From the NCBI GenBank assembly GCA_015056585.1, contig SVFZ01000065.1:1-53055 (forward strand): 53,055 bases of DNA, read 5' to 3'. Below the pieces are notes generated by a model. That model saw only the letters and a list, made by a program, of their open reading frames with translations, was not told the origin of the DNA and did no database searches. The number at the start of each line of letters is the position of its first letter. Position 1 is the first letter of the stretch. The position numbers were made by a program, and so were the translations under genes. Of this stretch, positions 9,935 to 18,897 are shown piece after piece. This stretch comes from Butyrivibrio sp. (GTDB lineage Bacteria > Bacillota > Clostridia > Lachnospirales > Lachnospiraceae).

Positions 9935-10690
9935 TTAATAGCCTACTTTCCTGAATTTCCTGTATCTTGCATCAACAAGATCTTCAGTAGGAAGGCTCTT
10001 TAGCTGTCGTAGTTCCTCGTAAATCTGTTTGGGTAATTCTTTTACCGATGACTCAGGACAGATTCTGTCGATAAGTCCCAGACGACTGAGTTTATTTGCT
10101 GTAAGAGCCAGAGCATTTGCAGCTTCATCAGCTCTTTTCGTATCCTTCCAGAGAATATTCGCGCAGCTTTCCGGTGAAACCACACTAAAATAAGCCCCTT
10201 CCATCATCCAGATTCTGTCCGCATGACTTAAGGCAAGAGCTCCGCCGCTTCCTCCTTCACCTATGACAATACTCAGTATCGGAGTCTTAAGATCGGACAT
10301 CTGCGCAAGATTATCCGCAATGGCTCTTCCCTGACCATGCTCCTCCGCATCAATTCCACAATAAGCACCGGCCGTGTCTACAAAACACAAAACAGGTCTT
10401 TTAAACTTCTCCGCCTGCTTCATAAGTCTTAACGCTTTCCTGTACCCTTCGGGGTGAGCACTGCCGAAATTATGCTCCACTCGTTCTTCCAGAGTCTTCC
10501 CTTTTTGTACACCTATAACCGTTACAGGCATATCGCCGATCCATCCAAGACCCGCAATAATGGCCTTATCATCTCCATACAGCCTGTCTCCGTGAAGTTC
10601 CATAAAGTCCTTTACCACAAGATCGATATAATCTTTGGCGCAAAGCCTCTTGTCACCTCTGGCAGCTGTCACAATTTCATAATCATTCAT
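9935..10690 (-). CDS. accA: Acetyl-CoA carboxylase carboxyltransferase subunit alpha
   Basis: 251 residues from the ATG at 10690, chosen because GAGGTG lies 5 nt upstream; it overlaps the end of accD. Carboxyltransferase signatures include ELHGDRLYGDDKAIIAGLG, PVTVIGVQKGKT, GYRKALRLMKQAEKF, CFVDTAGAYCGIDAEEHGQ and IGEGGSGGALAL. With AccD it forms the alpha2beta2 carboxyltransferase that moves the carboxyl group from biotin to acetyl-CoA, giving malonyl-CoA. At about 250 residues it is of the shorter Firmicutes type, lacking the longer N-terminal region of E. coli AccA. Confidence 0.93.
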   Translation of the reverse strand: MNDYEIVTAARGDKRLCAKDYIDLVVKDFMELHGDRLYGDDKAIIAGLGWIGDMPVTVIGVQKGKTLEERVEHNFGSAHPEGYRKALRLMKQAEKFKRPVLCFVDTAGAYCGIDAEEHGQGRAIADNLAQMSDLKTPILSIVIGEGGSGGALALSHADRIWMMEGAYFSVVSPESCANILWKDTKRADEAANALALTANKLSRLGLIDRICPESSVKELPKQIYEELRQLKSLPTEDLVDARYRKFRKVGY

Positions 10691-11525
10691 TTGACACCTC
10701 ATGAAGCTCTAAAAGCCTTCCTATATAGCTTTTCTGCTCACTTCTTGGAACAATCTCATCAATAAAACCGCACTCCAAGACCCTCTCTGCCTTCTGAAAT
10801 CCCTCCGGAAGTGCCTGATTAAGACTTTTCTCTATAACCCTGGGTCCCGCGAATCCGACTCTCGCACCGGGCTCTGCCAGGGTAATGTCCCCAAGCATTG
10901 CAAAGCTTGCATCAACGCCGCCTGTTGTTGGATTTGTCAAAAGAACTATATAAAGTCCGCCTTTGTTGCTGTTTCTTTTTACAGCTGCTGAAACCTTGGA
11001 CATCTGCATCAGGGATATCATTCCCTCCTGCATTCTGGCTCCGCCTGAAACCGTCACACCAAGAACCGGGAGCTTATTCGCCGTAGCATACTCAAAAAGC
11101 CTTGTGATCTTTTCTCCCACCACAGCGCCCATGGAGCCCATCATAAAATTAGAGTCCATGGAAAAAATACAGGTCTTATGTCCGCTTATTGTTGCAACAC
11201 CGCAGATAACGCCCTCTTTTTCGCGGCTCTTTTCAATAGCTGCCGTTATCTTTTCTTCATATCCCGGAAATCCCAGTATATTTCTGGATTCCAGATCTGC
11301 GTCCATCTCCACAAAACTTCTTTTATCTGTAAGCATCAGTATTCTTCTGCGTGCTCTCACGGGAAAATAATAACCGCACTCCGGACAGACAAAATTGTTT
11401 TTCCTTATCCTTGACACGGAAATCAGACTCTGACACTTCTTGCAGTTGATCTTCCTGCTTCGTGGACGCAGACTGCTGCTTTCCAGCTCATTATTTGCTT
11501 TTATAAATAAGTTTCTAAGCTCCAT
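10683..11525 (-). CDS. accD: Acetyl-CoA carboxylase carboxyltransferase subunit beta
   Basis: 280 residues. An N-terminal four-cysteine zinc ribbon is present (CKKC then CPEC, residues about 27-52), followed by the crotonase-like carboxyltransferase core with FSMDSNFMMGSMGAVVGEK, VSGGARMQEG, TNPTTGGVDASFA and GARVGFAGPRVI. Together with AccA it makes malonyl-CoA. Its start is 3 nt from the accC stop and its end overlaps the accA start, consistent with translational coupling and fixed subunit stoichiometry. Confidence 0.95.
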   Translation of the reverse strand: MELRNLFIKANNELESSSLRPRSRKINCKKCQSLISVSRIRKNNFVCPECGYYFPVRARRRILMLTDKRSFVEMDADLESRNILGFPGYEEKITAAIEKSREKEGVICGVATISGHKTCIFSMDSNFMMGSMGAVVGEKITRLFEYATANKLPVLGVTVSGGARMQEGMISLMQMSKVSAAVKRNSNKGGLYIVLLTNPTTGGVDASFAMLGDITLAEPGARVGFAGPRVIEKSLNQALPEGFQKAERVLECGFIDEIVPRSEQKSYIGRLLELHEVSNE

Positions 11526-11528
11526 TAC

Positions 11529-12857
11529 TTACAAAACCTTCTGGCAAATGCCTGTATCATAATTTCCGACAACAAATCTCACGTTGTCCATGAATTTCAT
11601 GTGCATATCCCTGTTATTGTCAACGCCCACAAGAACGAACTCCGACAGTGCACTCTTCATCTTTCTTATAGCCCCGTCCCTCGTATCTGAGCAGACTATG
11701 AGCTTTCCCAGCATGGAATCGTAGAACGGAGTTACTTCATAGCTCTGATAAAGCGCTGAGTCAAATCGCACGTCCACGCCTCCGGGAATATGCAAAAGCT
11801 CAACTTTACCTGTTGACGGAGCAAAGCTTTTTGAATTTTCCGCACAGATCCTACATTCTATTGCATGTCTTTTGTGTGAGATATCCTTCTGGTCAAAAGG
11901 AAGCTCTACACCGGCAGCTGTCCTTATCTGCCACTCAACGATGTCAATTCCGCACACCATTTCAGTCACGGAATGTTCAACCTGAAGTCTGGTATTCATC
12001 TCCATAAAGTAAAACTCGTCCTTATGGACAAGGAATTCCACAGTTCCGACAGTTACGTAACCACACTCCTTCGCAAGGCTTATGGCAGCCTTGTACATTT
12101 TTTCCCTCATTTCGTCTGAAAGAACCGGAGCAGGACATTCCTCGATGAGTTTCTGATTCTTTCTCTGAACAGAACAGTCCCTGTCTCCCAGCGCAATTAC
12201 TTTTCCGGCTTTATCAGCGATAATCTGCACTTCAACGTGCTTTACATTCTCCAAAAACTTTTCCATGAAGATCGCATCATCGGCAAAAGAGCTTCCGGCT
12301 TCTTTCTTTACCTGGTCAAAAGAGCTTGAAAGCTCGCTCTTTTCCCTGACAATCCTGATACCCTTTCCACCGCCTCCGGCTCTGGCTTTTAAAATCACCG
12401 GATAACCGATTTTTTCCGCCCAGCTTTCCGCGTCGTTAATGTCTCTAAGTATTGGGCTTCCCGGAGTTACAGGCACACCGGCTTTTACAGCAATTTCCCT
12501 TGCCATTTCTTTCTGACCCATAAGGCGCATAACTTCGGACCCCGGGCTTATCAGAACAATGTCGTTTTCTTCGCATAAAAGAGCAAACTCGGGATTCTCA
12601 GATAACATGCCGTAGCCGGGATGAATAGCCTCTGCCCCAACCTTTTTTGCCAAAGTCACGATAGCATCCATATTCAGATAGCTGTCCTTGACAAGTGGTC
12701 CTCCAATGCAGTAACTCTCATCTCCCATCTCGGCGTGAAGCGCAGTCGCATCCGCATCGGAATAAATAGCAACTGTTTTTATTCCCATCTCCTTGCAGGC
12801 TCTTATTACTCGAACTGCCACTTCTCCTCTGTTAGCAATTAGTATCTTAGAGAACAT
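11529..12857 (-). CDS. accC: Biotin carboxylase subunit of acetyl-CoA carboxylase
   Basis: 442 residues from the ATG at 12857. The ATG at 12863 is only 1 nt from the CGGAGGG ribosome site, whereas 12857 has a 7-nt gap and gives the usual N-terminus MFSKILIANRGEVAVR. ATP-grasp motifs are present: KARAGGGGKGIRIV, KHVEVQIIADK, and the catalytic EMNTRLQVEHSVTEMV. It carboxylates the biotin on AccB using ATP and bicarbonate. Length matches the family (about 445-450). It is packed between fabZ and accD with gaps of 2-3 nt. Confidence 0.95.
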   Translation of the reverse strand: MFSKILIANRGEVAVRVIRACKEMGIKTVAIYSDADATALHAEMGDESYCIGGPLVKDSYLNMDAIVTLAKKVGAEAIHPGYGMLSENPEFALLCEENDIVLISPGSEVMRLMGQKEMAREIAVKAGVPVTPGSPILRDINDAESWAEKIGYPVILKARAGGGGKGIRIVREKSELSSSFDQVKKEAGSSFADDAIFMEKFLENVKHVEVQIIADKAGKVIALGDRDCSVQRKNQKLIEECPAPVLSDEMREKMYKAAISLAKECGYVTVGTVEFLVHKDEFYFMEMNTRLQVEHSVTEMVCGIDIVEWQIRTAAGVELPFDQKDISHKRHAIECRICAENSKSFAPSTGKVELLHIPGGVDVRFDSALYQSYEVTPFYDSMLGKLIVCSDTRDGAIRKMKSALSEFVLVGVDNNRDMHMKFMDNVRFVVGNYDTGICQKVL

Positions 12858-12859
12858 CT

Positions 12860-13294
12860 TCATTCCCCTCCGTTTTCCGTGGTGATCACAAATGAGAAAT
12901 CACCACTCATACACCTCCTGCCGTCTACACTAAGCTCTCCGTGAAGCTTATACATCGGATGAAAAGCCTTAATAAGCTTTGTATCAATCTTTATCCTGTC
13001 TCCGGGAACTATCATTCCCCTGAATTTAACCTGGTCAAGGCCGGTATATACCGGTATGCACTTTTCCTGTCTCATCTTATCTGCGAACATGACGCAGGCT
13101 GATTGTGCCATCATTTCACACTGGATCACTCCGGGTACTATAGGCTTTCCGGGAAAATGTCCCTGTAAAAAGAACTCGTCTCCGCGAACCTCATAATATC
13201 CTGTAGCAGAGCCATCCTCGTTTAAATAGACTTCATCCACCAAAAGCATCGGCTCTCTGTGTGGAAGTATTGTTTTTATTTCTTCTCTGTTCAT
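12860..13294 (-). CDS. fabZ: 3-hydroxyacyl-ACP dehydratase
   Basis: 144 residues with a hot-dog fold signature: ILPHREPMLLVDEV near the N-terminus and LQGHFPGKPIVPGVIQCEMMAQ, which carries the active-site His and the catalytic Glu. It dehydrates 3-hydroxyacyl-ACP to trans-2-enoyl-ACP during elongation. It is placed between accB and accC in the operon. There is no fabA or fabN/fabM-type partner in view, so how unsaturated acids are made is not shown here. Confidence 0.93.
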   Translation of the reverse strand: MNREEIKTILPHREPMLLVDEVYLNEDGSATGYYEVRGDEFFLQGHFPGKPIVPGVIQCEMMAQSACVMFADKMRQEKCIPVYTGLDQVKFRGMIVPGDRIKIDTKLIKAFHPMYKLHGELSVDGRRCMSGDFSFVITTENGGE

Positions 13295-13337
13295 CTTTTC
13301 ACCGTTTTTAATGACTATTGCTGCTTATCTGCACTTC

Positions 13338-13814
13338 TTAACTTGCTTTTACCACGAAAAGCGTCTGATTGTATTCCACAAGATCCCCTTCTTTAGCGCA
13401 GACCTTACTTACAATTCCGCTCTTTGTGGATCTTACCTCATTCATCATCTTCATGGCTTCGATAGTGCACAGAATGTCGCCTTCTTTTACCTGATCGCCC
13501 TCTTTTACCGCCTTATTATCTCCATTTGCAGCGTAAAAGATTCCCAGAAGAGGCGATTTGATGGGTTCTCCGTCATGTACATTCTGCTCCTCTTTGCTGT
13601 CCTGCGCGTTACTTAGTGTGTTTGAAGCAGTCTCTCCATTGCCTGAAGTAATGTCAGTTATTGCAGGGCTGTTTCCGGCTGGGCTTAGCGCCGGTGATAC
13701 AACAGCAACGGTATTTTCTTTGCGCAGCTTTAATTTGAAATCGCCCTCTTCCACCTCCAGCTCTGTTAATCCGAGCTTTTGGAAAAGAGCTCCGTATTCT
13801 TCCAAAGAATTCAT
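13338..13814 (-). CDS. accB: Biotin carboxyl carrier protein of acetyl-CoA carboxylase
   Basis: 158 residues. A short N-terminal helical domain (residues 1-32) is followed by a flexible Ser/Ala/Gly/Asn-rich linker (about 36-82) and a C-terminal biotinyl domain. The biotinylation motif EAMKMM places the modified lysine at residue 122. The carrier shuttles between AccC and AccAD. Biotin protein ligase is not in the window and must be encoded elsewhere. An AAGAAGG site precedes the start. Confidence 0.94.
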   Translation of the reverse strand: MNSLEEYGALFQKLGLTELEVEEGDFKLKLRKENTVAVVSPALSPAGNSPAITDITSGNGETASNTLSNAQDSKEEQNVHDGEPIKSPLLGIFYAANGDNKAVKEGDQVKEGDILCTIEAMKMMNEVRSTKSGIVSKVCAKEGDLVEYNQTLFVVKAS

Positions 13815-13818
13815 AGTT

Positions 13819-15051
13819 TTATACCTTCTTGAATGCTATACAGGCATTATGTCCGCCAAATCCCAGCGATGTACTGAGTGCAAATTTAAGATCAACTTCT
13901 TTTGCAACGTTTGGTGTATAATCCAGATCGCACTCCTCATCTTTTTCCTTGTAATTTATTGTCGGTGGAACAACGCCGTCTGAAAGTGCCAAAACAGAGG
14001 CAATTGCTTCAACTGCTCCGGTAGCGCCCATCATATGGCCTGTCATGGATTTTGTAGAGCTGATATGTATGTCGTAGGCTCTTTTTCCAAAAACTGCTTT
14101 TATTGCCTTTGTCTCCATGGCATCGTTTAAATGCGTGCCTGTTCCATGAGCATTGATGTATATCTCATCGTCATCACCAATTCCGGCCTCATTTGCAGCG
14201 TTCTTTATGGCGCGTACTGCTCCGCTTCCCTCCGGGTCCGGCGCTGTAATATGGTAGGCGTCTGCTGTGTTCCCATAACCTACAACCTCTGCCAGAATCT
14301 TTGCTCCGCGCTTTTTTGCCCTCTCATATTCTTCAAGCACAAGGATTCCTGCGCCCTCTCCCATTACAAAGCCGCCTCTTCTCTTGTCGAAAGGAATACT
14401 TCCTTCATTCGGATCTTCAGCGAGGTTCAGTGCCTGACAGTTTACAAATCCTGCCATTGCCAGCTCATTGATAGAGGCTTCGCTTCCGCCTGCGATTATG
14501 GCATCTGCATATCCGTGCTTAATTGCTCTGTAGGCCTCTCCGATAGTATGGGTTGATGTGGCACATGCTGTCACCACCGGAAGAGTCGGACCCTTTGCTC
14601 CGAACTTGATGGAAACCGCTCCTGCAGCCATATTGCTGATCATCATAGGCACAAAGAATGGCGAAACCATATCCGGTCCTTTTTCCATGAGCTTTTGTGT
14701 CTCTCTGATGGTTGTATTTATTCCACCTATTCCGGATCCTATATATACTCCAAGTCTCTCTTTATCCAGGTCAGATTCAAGGATGCCGCTCTGCTCAACT
14801 GCCTGCTTTGCTGCGCCCATGGCATACTGCATATAAAGATCTGATTTTCTTATTTCCTGAACTGTATCGTAATACTTTTTGGGCTCAAATCCCTTTACCT
14901 CCGCATCCAGGCTTACTTTAAGTCCCGATGCATCGAATCTGCCAATCTTATCCACTCCGCAGACTCCGTTTTTAAGATTTCCCCAGAAAGTCTCTATATC
15001 ATTTCCAACAGGGCTTATAACGCCCACTCCTGTTACAACTACTCTACACAT
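13819..15051 (-). CDS. fabF: Beta-ketoacyl-ACP synthase II
   Basis: 410 residues from the ATG at 15051, preceded by GGAGG at 5-nt spacing; an upstream TTG at 15066 in the same frame is rejected. The Cys-His-His triad of elongating ketosynthases is visible: VVTACATSTHTIGEA with Cys163, INAHGTGTHLND, and STKSMTGHMMGA. It condenses malonyl-ACP with acyl-ACP. It overlaps fabG by 8 nt. It is the only ketosynthase in the operon, since no KAS III (fabH) gene is present. Confidence 0.95.
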   Translation of the reverse strand: MCRVVVTGVGVISPVGNDIETFWGNLKNGVCGVDKIGRFDASGLKVSLDAEVKGFEPKKYYDTVQEIRKSDLYMQYAMGAAKQAVEQSGILESDLDKERLGVYIGSGIGGINTTIRETQKLMEKGPDMVSPFFVPMMISNMAAGAVSIKFGAKGPTLPVVTACATSTHTIGEAYRAIKHGYADAIIAGGSEASINELAMAGFVNCQALNLAEDPNEGSIPFDKRRGGFVMGEGAGILVLEEYERAKKRGAKILAEVVGYGNTADAYHITAPDPEGSGAVRAIKNAANEAGIGDDDEIYINAHGTGTHLNDAMETKAIKAVFGKRAYDIHISSTKSMTGHMMGATGAVEAIASVLALSDGVVPPTINYKEKDEECDLDYTPNVAKEVDLKFALSTSLGFGGHNACIAFKKV

Positions 15052-15784
15052 ACATTCCTCCGTCAACCTTGATCACTTCTCCTGTAATATAGCCTGATGC
15101 ATCACTGGCCAGGAAAAGCGCAAGTTTTGCTACATCTTCGGGATTTCCCAGTCTCGATAGCGGGATCTGTTTCTTCATTTCCGCTGTCATCGCTTCATCA
15201 AGTACAGCTGTCATCTCTGTAGCGATATATCCCGGAGCTATAGCATTACACCTGATATTTTTTCTCCCGTATTCTTTTGCTACAGACTTGGTAAAGCCGA
15301 TGATTCCGGCTTTAGAAGCCGCATAGTTTGTCTGTCCTTTATTACCCATAAGTCCCACCACCGAACTTATGTTGATAATATTTCCGGATCTGTTCTTTAC
15401 AAAATTCCTGATAAAAGCTCTGGTTACTAGCATGCAGCCCTTAAGATTCACATCAATAACATCGTTAATATCCATGATGCTAAGACTTGGTAAAAGATTG
15501 TCTCTTGTTATACCTGCGTTATTTACAAGAACATCTATTTTTCCGAAATCCGCTAATATTTCCTGTGCTGCGCCCTCAACCTGTTCAGGATTCCTGACAT
15601 CGCACAAATACAATTTAACGTTCGTTTTAAAGGCCTTTAATTCCTCGATAGTATTCTTGGCTGCCTCTGAATTATTCGTGGCTATAATCGCCAAATTTGC
15701 ATTATTTTTGGCACACTCCATGGCAATCGCCTTACCAATGCCACGGCTTCCACCGGTTATTACTATATTTTTTCCTGTCAGCAT
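15044..15784 (-). CDS. fabG: 3-oxoacyl-ACP reductase
   Basis: 246 residues of the short-chain dehydrogenase/reductase family. The NADP-binding GGSRGIG motif (residues about 11-17), the NNAGITRD motif and the catalytic Ser with YAASK (ISSVVGLMGNKGQTNYAASK) are present, and the end VDGGMYV is typical. It reduces 3-ketoacyl-ACP. It overlaps fabD by 7 nt and fabF by 8 nt. Confidence 0.94.
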   Translation of the reverse strand: MLTGKNIVITGGSRGIGKAIAMECAKNNANLAIIATNNSEAAKNTIEELKAFKTNVKLYLCDVRNPEQVEGAAQEILADFGKIDVLVNNAGITRDNLLPSLSIMDINDVIDVNLKGCMLVTRAFIRNFVKNRSGNIINISSVVGLMGNKGQTNYAASKAGIIGFTKSVAKEYGRKNIRCNAIAPGYIATEMTAVLDEAMTAEMKKQIPLSRLGNPEDVAKLALFLASDASGYITGEVIKVDGGMYV

Positions 15785-16704
15785 ACTTCTTCCACCGTCT
15801 TGTTTAGTGTCTCCATATCACTTACGTTTAAGGTCTTTGCCCCCGGAACAGTTCTTTTTACAAATCCTGAAAGAGTCTTGCCCGGACCGCACTCAATAAA
15901 GGTGTCTACACCGTCTTTAGCCATATTGAGAAGCGTTTCTTCCCACTGAACACTATTGCAAACCTGCTCAGAGAAAGTTTCGATCATATCCTCTTTTTCT
16001 GCAGTGTAGGGCTTTGCTGTCTTATTGGCATAAAGCGGTATATATGTTTTATTTATGTTATATATCTTATTTAATTCCAATTCTTCTTTGAGTCCTTTGG
16101 ACGCTTCTTTCATATAAGGTGTATGGAAAGGGCCGCCTACGGGAAGCTCGATGAATCGGACATTTTGAGCCTTCAGTTCTTCTTTTAGCTCATTTATCTT
16201 GTCTACTGATCCGGATACAACTATCTGCCCCGGACAATTGTAATTTACAGGATATACACCTATCTTTTCGCAAAGATCCTTCAGCTCTTTCTTATCCACC
16301 TTTAGAACTGCGATCATGCTTCCTTCCTGTGCTTCCGCAGCCTTTTGCATAAGCTGTCCGCGCTTGCATACCAGTTTAAAAGCCTGTTCTTTGGGAAGAG
16401 CCCCCGAAATTGCCATCGCCACTGTTTCTCCAAGAGAAAAGCCGGCAACTGCGTCAGGATTAACGCCCTTTTCAATCAGAGCCAGAGCCGCAGCAATATC
16501 AGCAAGGAAAAGACATGGCTGAGTATTCTCTGTCTTTTTCAGTTCCTCATCAGATCCCTCAAACATCTGTGACAGTGTTCCGGGCCTTATCGCCTCGGCA
16601 ACTCCGTAAAAATCATGAACCTGTCCCACTTCTTCAAAGAGTTCTTTTCCCATTCCTGCGTGCTGACTTCCCTGTCCGTCAAATAGAAACGCAATTTTTC
16701 CCAT
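15778..16704 (-). CDS. fabD: Malonyl-CoA:ACP transacylase
   Basis: 308 residues from the ATG at 16704 (AGGAG close upstream, N-terminus MGKIAFLFDGQGSQHAGMGK). The nucleophile serine lies in AGFSLGETVA, the conserved QKAAEAQEGSMIAVL region precedes the substrate site, and the catalytic histidine is in GGPFHTPYMKEA. It transfers malonyl from CoA to ACP. It overlaps the 3' end of fabK by 26 nt, a sign of tight translational coupling. Confidence 0.94.
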   Translation of the reverse strand: MGKIAFLFDGQGSQHAGMGKELFEEVGQVHDFYGVAEAIRPGTLSQMFEGSDEELKKTENTQPCLFLADIAAALALIEKGVNPDAVAGFSLGETVAMAISGALPKEQAFKLVCKRGQLMQKAAEAQEGSMIAVLKVDKKELKDLCEKIGVYPVNYNCPGQIVVSGSVDKINELKEELKAQNVRFIELPVGGPFHTPYMKEASKGLKEELELNKIYNINKTYIPLYANKTAKPYTAEKEDMIETFSEQVCNSVQWEETLLNMAKDGVDTFIECGPGKTLSGFVKRTVPGAKTLNVSDMETLNKTVEEVC

Positions 16705-17635
16705 ATATCTCCTGAATCCTCCTCTTTGCATCGTCACATATGCCTTCGATTATTTCCTTACATGTGTCTTCTGAATTAACAAGACCTGCTATCTGTCCGC
16801 ACATGCATGAGCCATATCTGACATCACCTTCTATCGCAGCTCTTCTAAGAGCTCCTGCTCCCATTTTTTCCAGTTCTTCAGGAGTTGTTGCTGGGTCTTT
16901 TTCTTTTTCCTGAAAATCTCTGGTCATTCTGTTCTTTAAAGCTCTTACCGGATGCCCAAGAGTTTTTCCTGTAACGATCGTGTCCCTGTCTTTTGCTGAA
17001 AGGACCTTCTGTTTATAGTTTTCATGAACGTTACACTCTTTTGCTGTAAGAAATCTTGTTCCCATCTGTACAGCCTTTGCACCAAGCATGAAGGCTGCAG
17101 CCATGCCCCTTCCATCAGCAATTCCGCCGGCTGCAATAACAGGAATGTTCACCGCATCCACAACCTGAGGAACAAGAGCCATTGTAGTCGTTTCGCCCAC
17201 ATGTCCTCCGGATTCACAGCCTTCAGCAACTACCGCACATGCACCCATTCTTTCTACCGTTACTGCAAGGGCAACACTCGCTACAACGCAGATTACTTTT
17301 ACACCTGCTCCGTTGAGTTTTTCCATGTATTTTGCAGGATTTCCGGCTCCGGTTGTTACCACCCGGATATTCTCCTCGCAAACTACCTGTACTGCTTCTT
17401 CAATGTACGGGCTCATCAACATCAGGTTTACACCAAATGGCTTATCCGTCAGCTCTTTTGCCTTATGAATCTGTTCTCTTAGCTGTTCACCGTTGGAGTT
17501 CATCGCTGCAATAAGACCTAATCCTCCGGCATTTGAAACTGCTGCTGCAAGTTCGGCATCCGCAATCCAGGCCATTCCGCCCTGAATTACCGGATACTCT
17601 ATTCCAAGCAGGCTACATACTTCATTCTCGTTCAT
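16679..17635 (-). CDS. fabK: Enoyl-ACP reductase II (FMN-dependent, FabK type)
   Basis: 318 residues of the nitronate monooxygenase-like TIM-barrel family. Visible motifs: YPVIQGGMAWIADAELAAAV, GGLGLIAAMN, KPFGVNLMLMSP, GCESGGHVGETTTMALVPQV, PVIAAGGIADGRGMAAAFML and GAKAVQMGTRFL. It carries out the last step of the elongation cycle. Family knowledge: FabK enzymes are flavin-dependent and replace FabI in many Firmicutes. It follows acpP with a 21-nt gap. Confidence 0.93.
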   Translation of the reverse strand: MNENEVCSLLGIEYPVIQGGMAWIADAELAAAVSNAGGLGLIAAMNSNGEQLREQIHKAKELTDKPFGVNLMLMSPYIEEAVQVVCEENIRVVTTGAGNPAKYMEKLNGAGVKVICVVASVALAVTVERMGACAVVAEGCESGGHVGETTTMALVPQVVDAVNIPVIAAGGIADGRGMAAAFMLGAKAVQMGTRFLTAKECNVHENYKQKVLSAKDRDTIVTGKTLGHPVRALKNRMTRDFQEKEKDPATTPEELEKMGAGALRRAAIEGDVRYGSCMCGQIAGLVNSEDTCKEIIEGICDDAKRRIQEIYGKNCVSI

Positions 17636-17656
17636 TTTCTACCTCTTTACGCTTTT

Positions 17657-17881
17657 TCAGGCTGTCTTCTCAATGTGTGCAACAAGCTTATCAATAGTTG
17701 TGATTTCCTGTGAAAGTTCGATCTTGCAGTCGAGCTCTTCCTGCATCTGCATTACAAGCTCCATGATGTCCAAAGAGTCAAGACCGATCTCTGTAAATGT
17801 GCTTGTAGCTGAGATTTCAGCTTCATCCTTATCTAGATACTCTGCGATAATTCTTGTGATTGTTCCCTTTACGTCCTTCAT
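17657..17881 (-). CDS. acpP: Acyl carrier protein
   Basis: 74 residues, strongly acidic, with the phosphopantetheine attachment motif GLDSLD (Ser36). It is the first gene of the operon, about 95 nt downstream of the predicted promoter. Holo-ACP synthase is not in the window. Confidence 0.95.
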   Translation of the reverse strand: MKDVKGTITRIIAEYLDKDEAEISATSTFTEIGLDSLDIMELVMQMQEELDCKIELSQEITTIDKLVAHIEKTA

Positions 17882-17950
17882 TTTCTTTTCTCCTTTTTCG
17901 TTTATTCATTGTGTTATTGGTTTCGATTTTGTTGAATTGTGTATATCTGA

Positions 17951-17978
17951 TAGACAAATTACAATTCTTTGATACAAT
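17951..17978 (+). promoter_or_regulatory. Predicted promoter of the merR-type gene
   Basis: TAGACA (17951-17956), a 16-nt spacer, then TACAAT (17973-17978). The transcription start would fall close to the operator dyad at 17981, so the regulator could repress itself while acting on the opposing promoter. Inference from sequence only. Confidence 0.5.
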
Positions 17979-18004
17979 AAACGTGGGTGTAACCCCCATG
18001 TCAA
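17974..18004 (-). promoter_or_regulatory. MerR-type promoter and operator of the fatty acid operon
   Basis: On the minus strand there is TTGACA (17999-18004), a 19-nt spacer, then TATTGT (17974-17979). The spacer contains an imperfect dyad, ACGTGGGTGTAACCCCCATG on the plus strand starting at 17981, matching at about 16 of 20 positions. An overlong 19-bp spacer with the operator between -35 and -10 is the hallmark of promoters activated by MerR-family proteins through DNA distortion. The adjacent divergent gene encodes a MerR protein. Confidence 0.72.
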
Positions 18005-18039
18005 GAAACTATTTTAATTAATTCAGAAAGTGAAAAATT

Positions 18040-18897
18040 ATGTCAGGAACATCAGATAAGCCAGACCAGGACTACATTCTCAGCGTCGGTCAATTTGCAA
18101 AACTATGCGGAACTACCAGAGATACTTTAAGATTTTATTACGAACAAAACATAATCAGTCCAAGAATTGATCCCAATAACGGTTATCATTATTATTCTCC
18201 TTCTCAGATCAGTTCTTTTTTCTTTATCCACACCATGAGACAGGCCGGCTGCAGCATTAAGGAAATTAGTGATCTTATCCATAGTTCCGACAAGGATAAA
18301 ATAGTAAAGCTTGCCAACTCCAAAATTCTTGATATGCAGAAGGAACTGTATCTGATAAACAAGAAGATCAGCGCTCTTCACCTTGGTATGTGGATTTTGG
18401 GAAAATTCGAAGGACACAAGAGCGGAGTGCCCTTTTTGGACGATATACCGGACATCAGTGTGAGTAAGACAGAGATCAGGAATAAGGAAAATGCCTATCA
18501 TACCGCAGATATAGCCTCCGACATCTCTGTTCATTTGTCGAAAGCTACTCCTGAAGGCTCTCTTTCCACCTTTCCTACCGGTGTAACAATCAGCTATGCG
18601 GATCTTGAAAAGAGGCATTATGTCTATAACAGTATAATAAGCTGGTCATTCCTGCCCGCCGACAACTTTGATACCTTCTGGCTCCCCGGTAGGCTTGCTG
18701 TTTGCTGCTATCAAGACGATCTGCAAAAAGATATTGAAAAAACCTACAGAAAAATTGTGTCATTTATAAAGAAAAATAATCTGACTGCCATCTCAGATCT
18801 GTATGTTATAAGCCTTATCAACCTCTATGAAAAGGAAAAACAGCACAAATACTTTAAGTATCTGCTTATCTGTGTTGAACCTGCTAAGACATCCTGA
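18040..18897 (+). CDS. MerR-family transcriptional regulator
   Basis: 285 residues. The N-terminal winged helix is clear (LSVGQFAKLCGTTRDTLRFY then YEQNIISPRIDPNNGYHYYS), followed by the dimerisation helix (about residues 85-115). The C-terminal 160 residues resemble the effector-binding half of TipAL/BltR-type regulators and end near ISLINLYEKEKQ. The ribosome site is weak. It is divergent from the fatty acid operon and shares its operator region, so it is the natural candidate regulator; the effector is unknown, possibly a lipid or drug. Control of the MATE exporter downstream is a competing possibility. Confidence 0.85.
   Translation: MSGTSDKPDQDYILSVGQFAKLCGTTRDTLRFYYEQNIISPRIDPNNGYHYYSPSQISSFFFIHTMRQAGCSIKEISDLIHSSDKDKIVKLANSKILDMQKELYLINKKISALHLGMWILGKFEGHKSGVPFLDDIPDISVSKTEIRNKENAYHTADIASDISVHLSKATPEGSLSTFPTGVTISYADLEKRHYVYNSIISWSFLPADNFDTFWLPGRLAVCCYQDDLQKDIEKTYRKIVSFIKKNNLTAISDLYVISLINLYEKEKQHKYFKYLLICVEPAKTS

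Noticed and set aside
18224..18232. Perfect DnaA-box-like TTATCCACA
   Set aside because: Single occurrence within the MerR coding sequence, far from the iterons and AT-rich core; no cluster.
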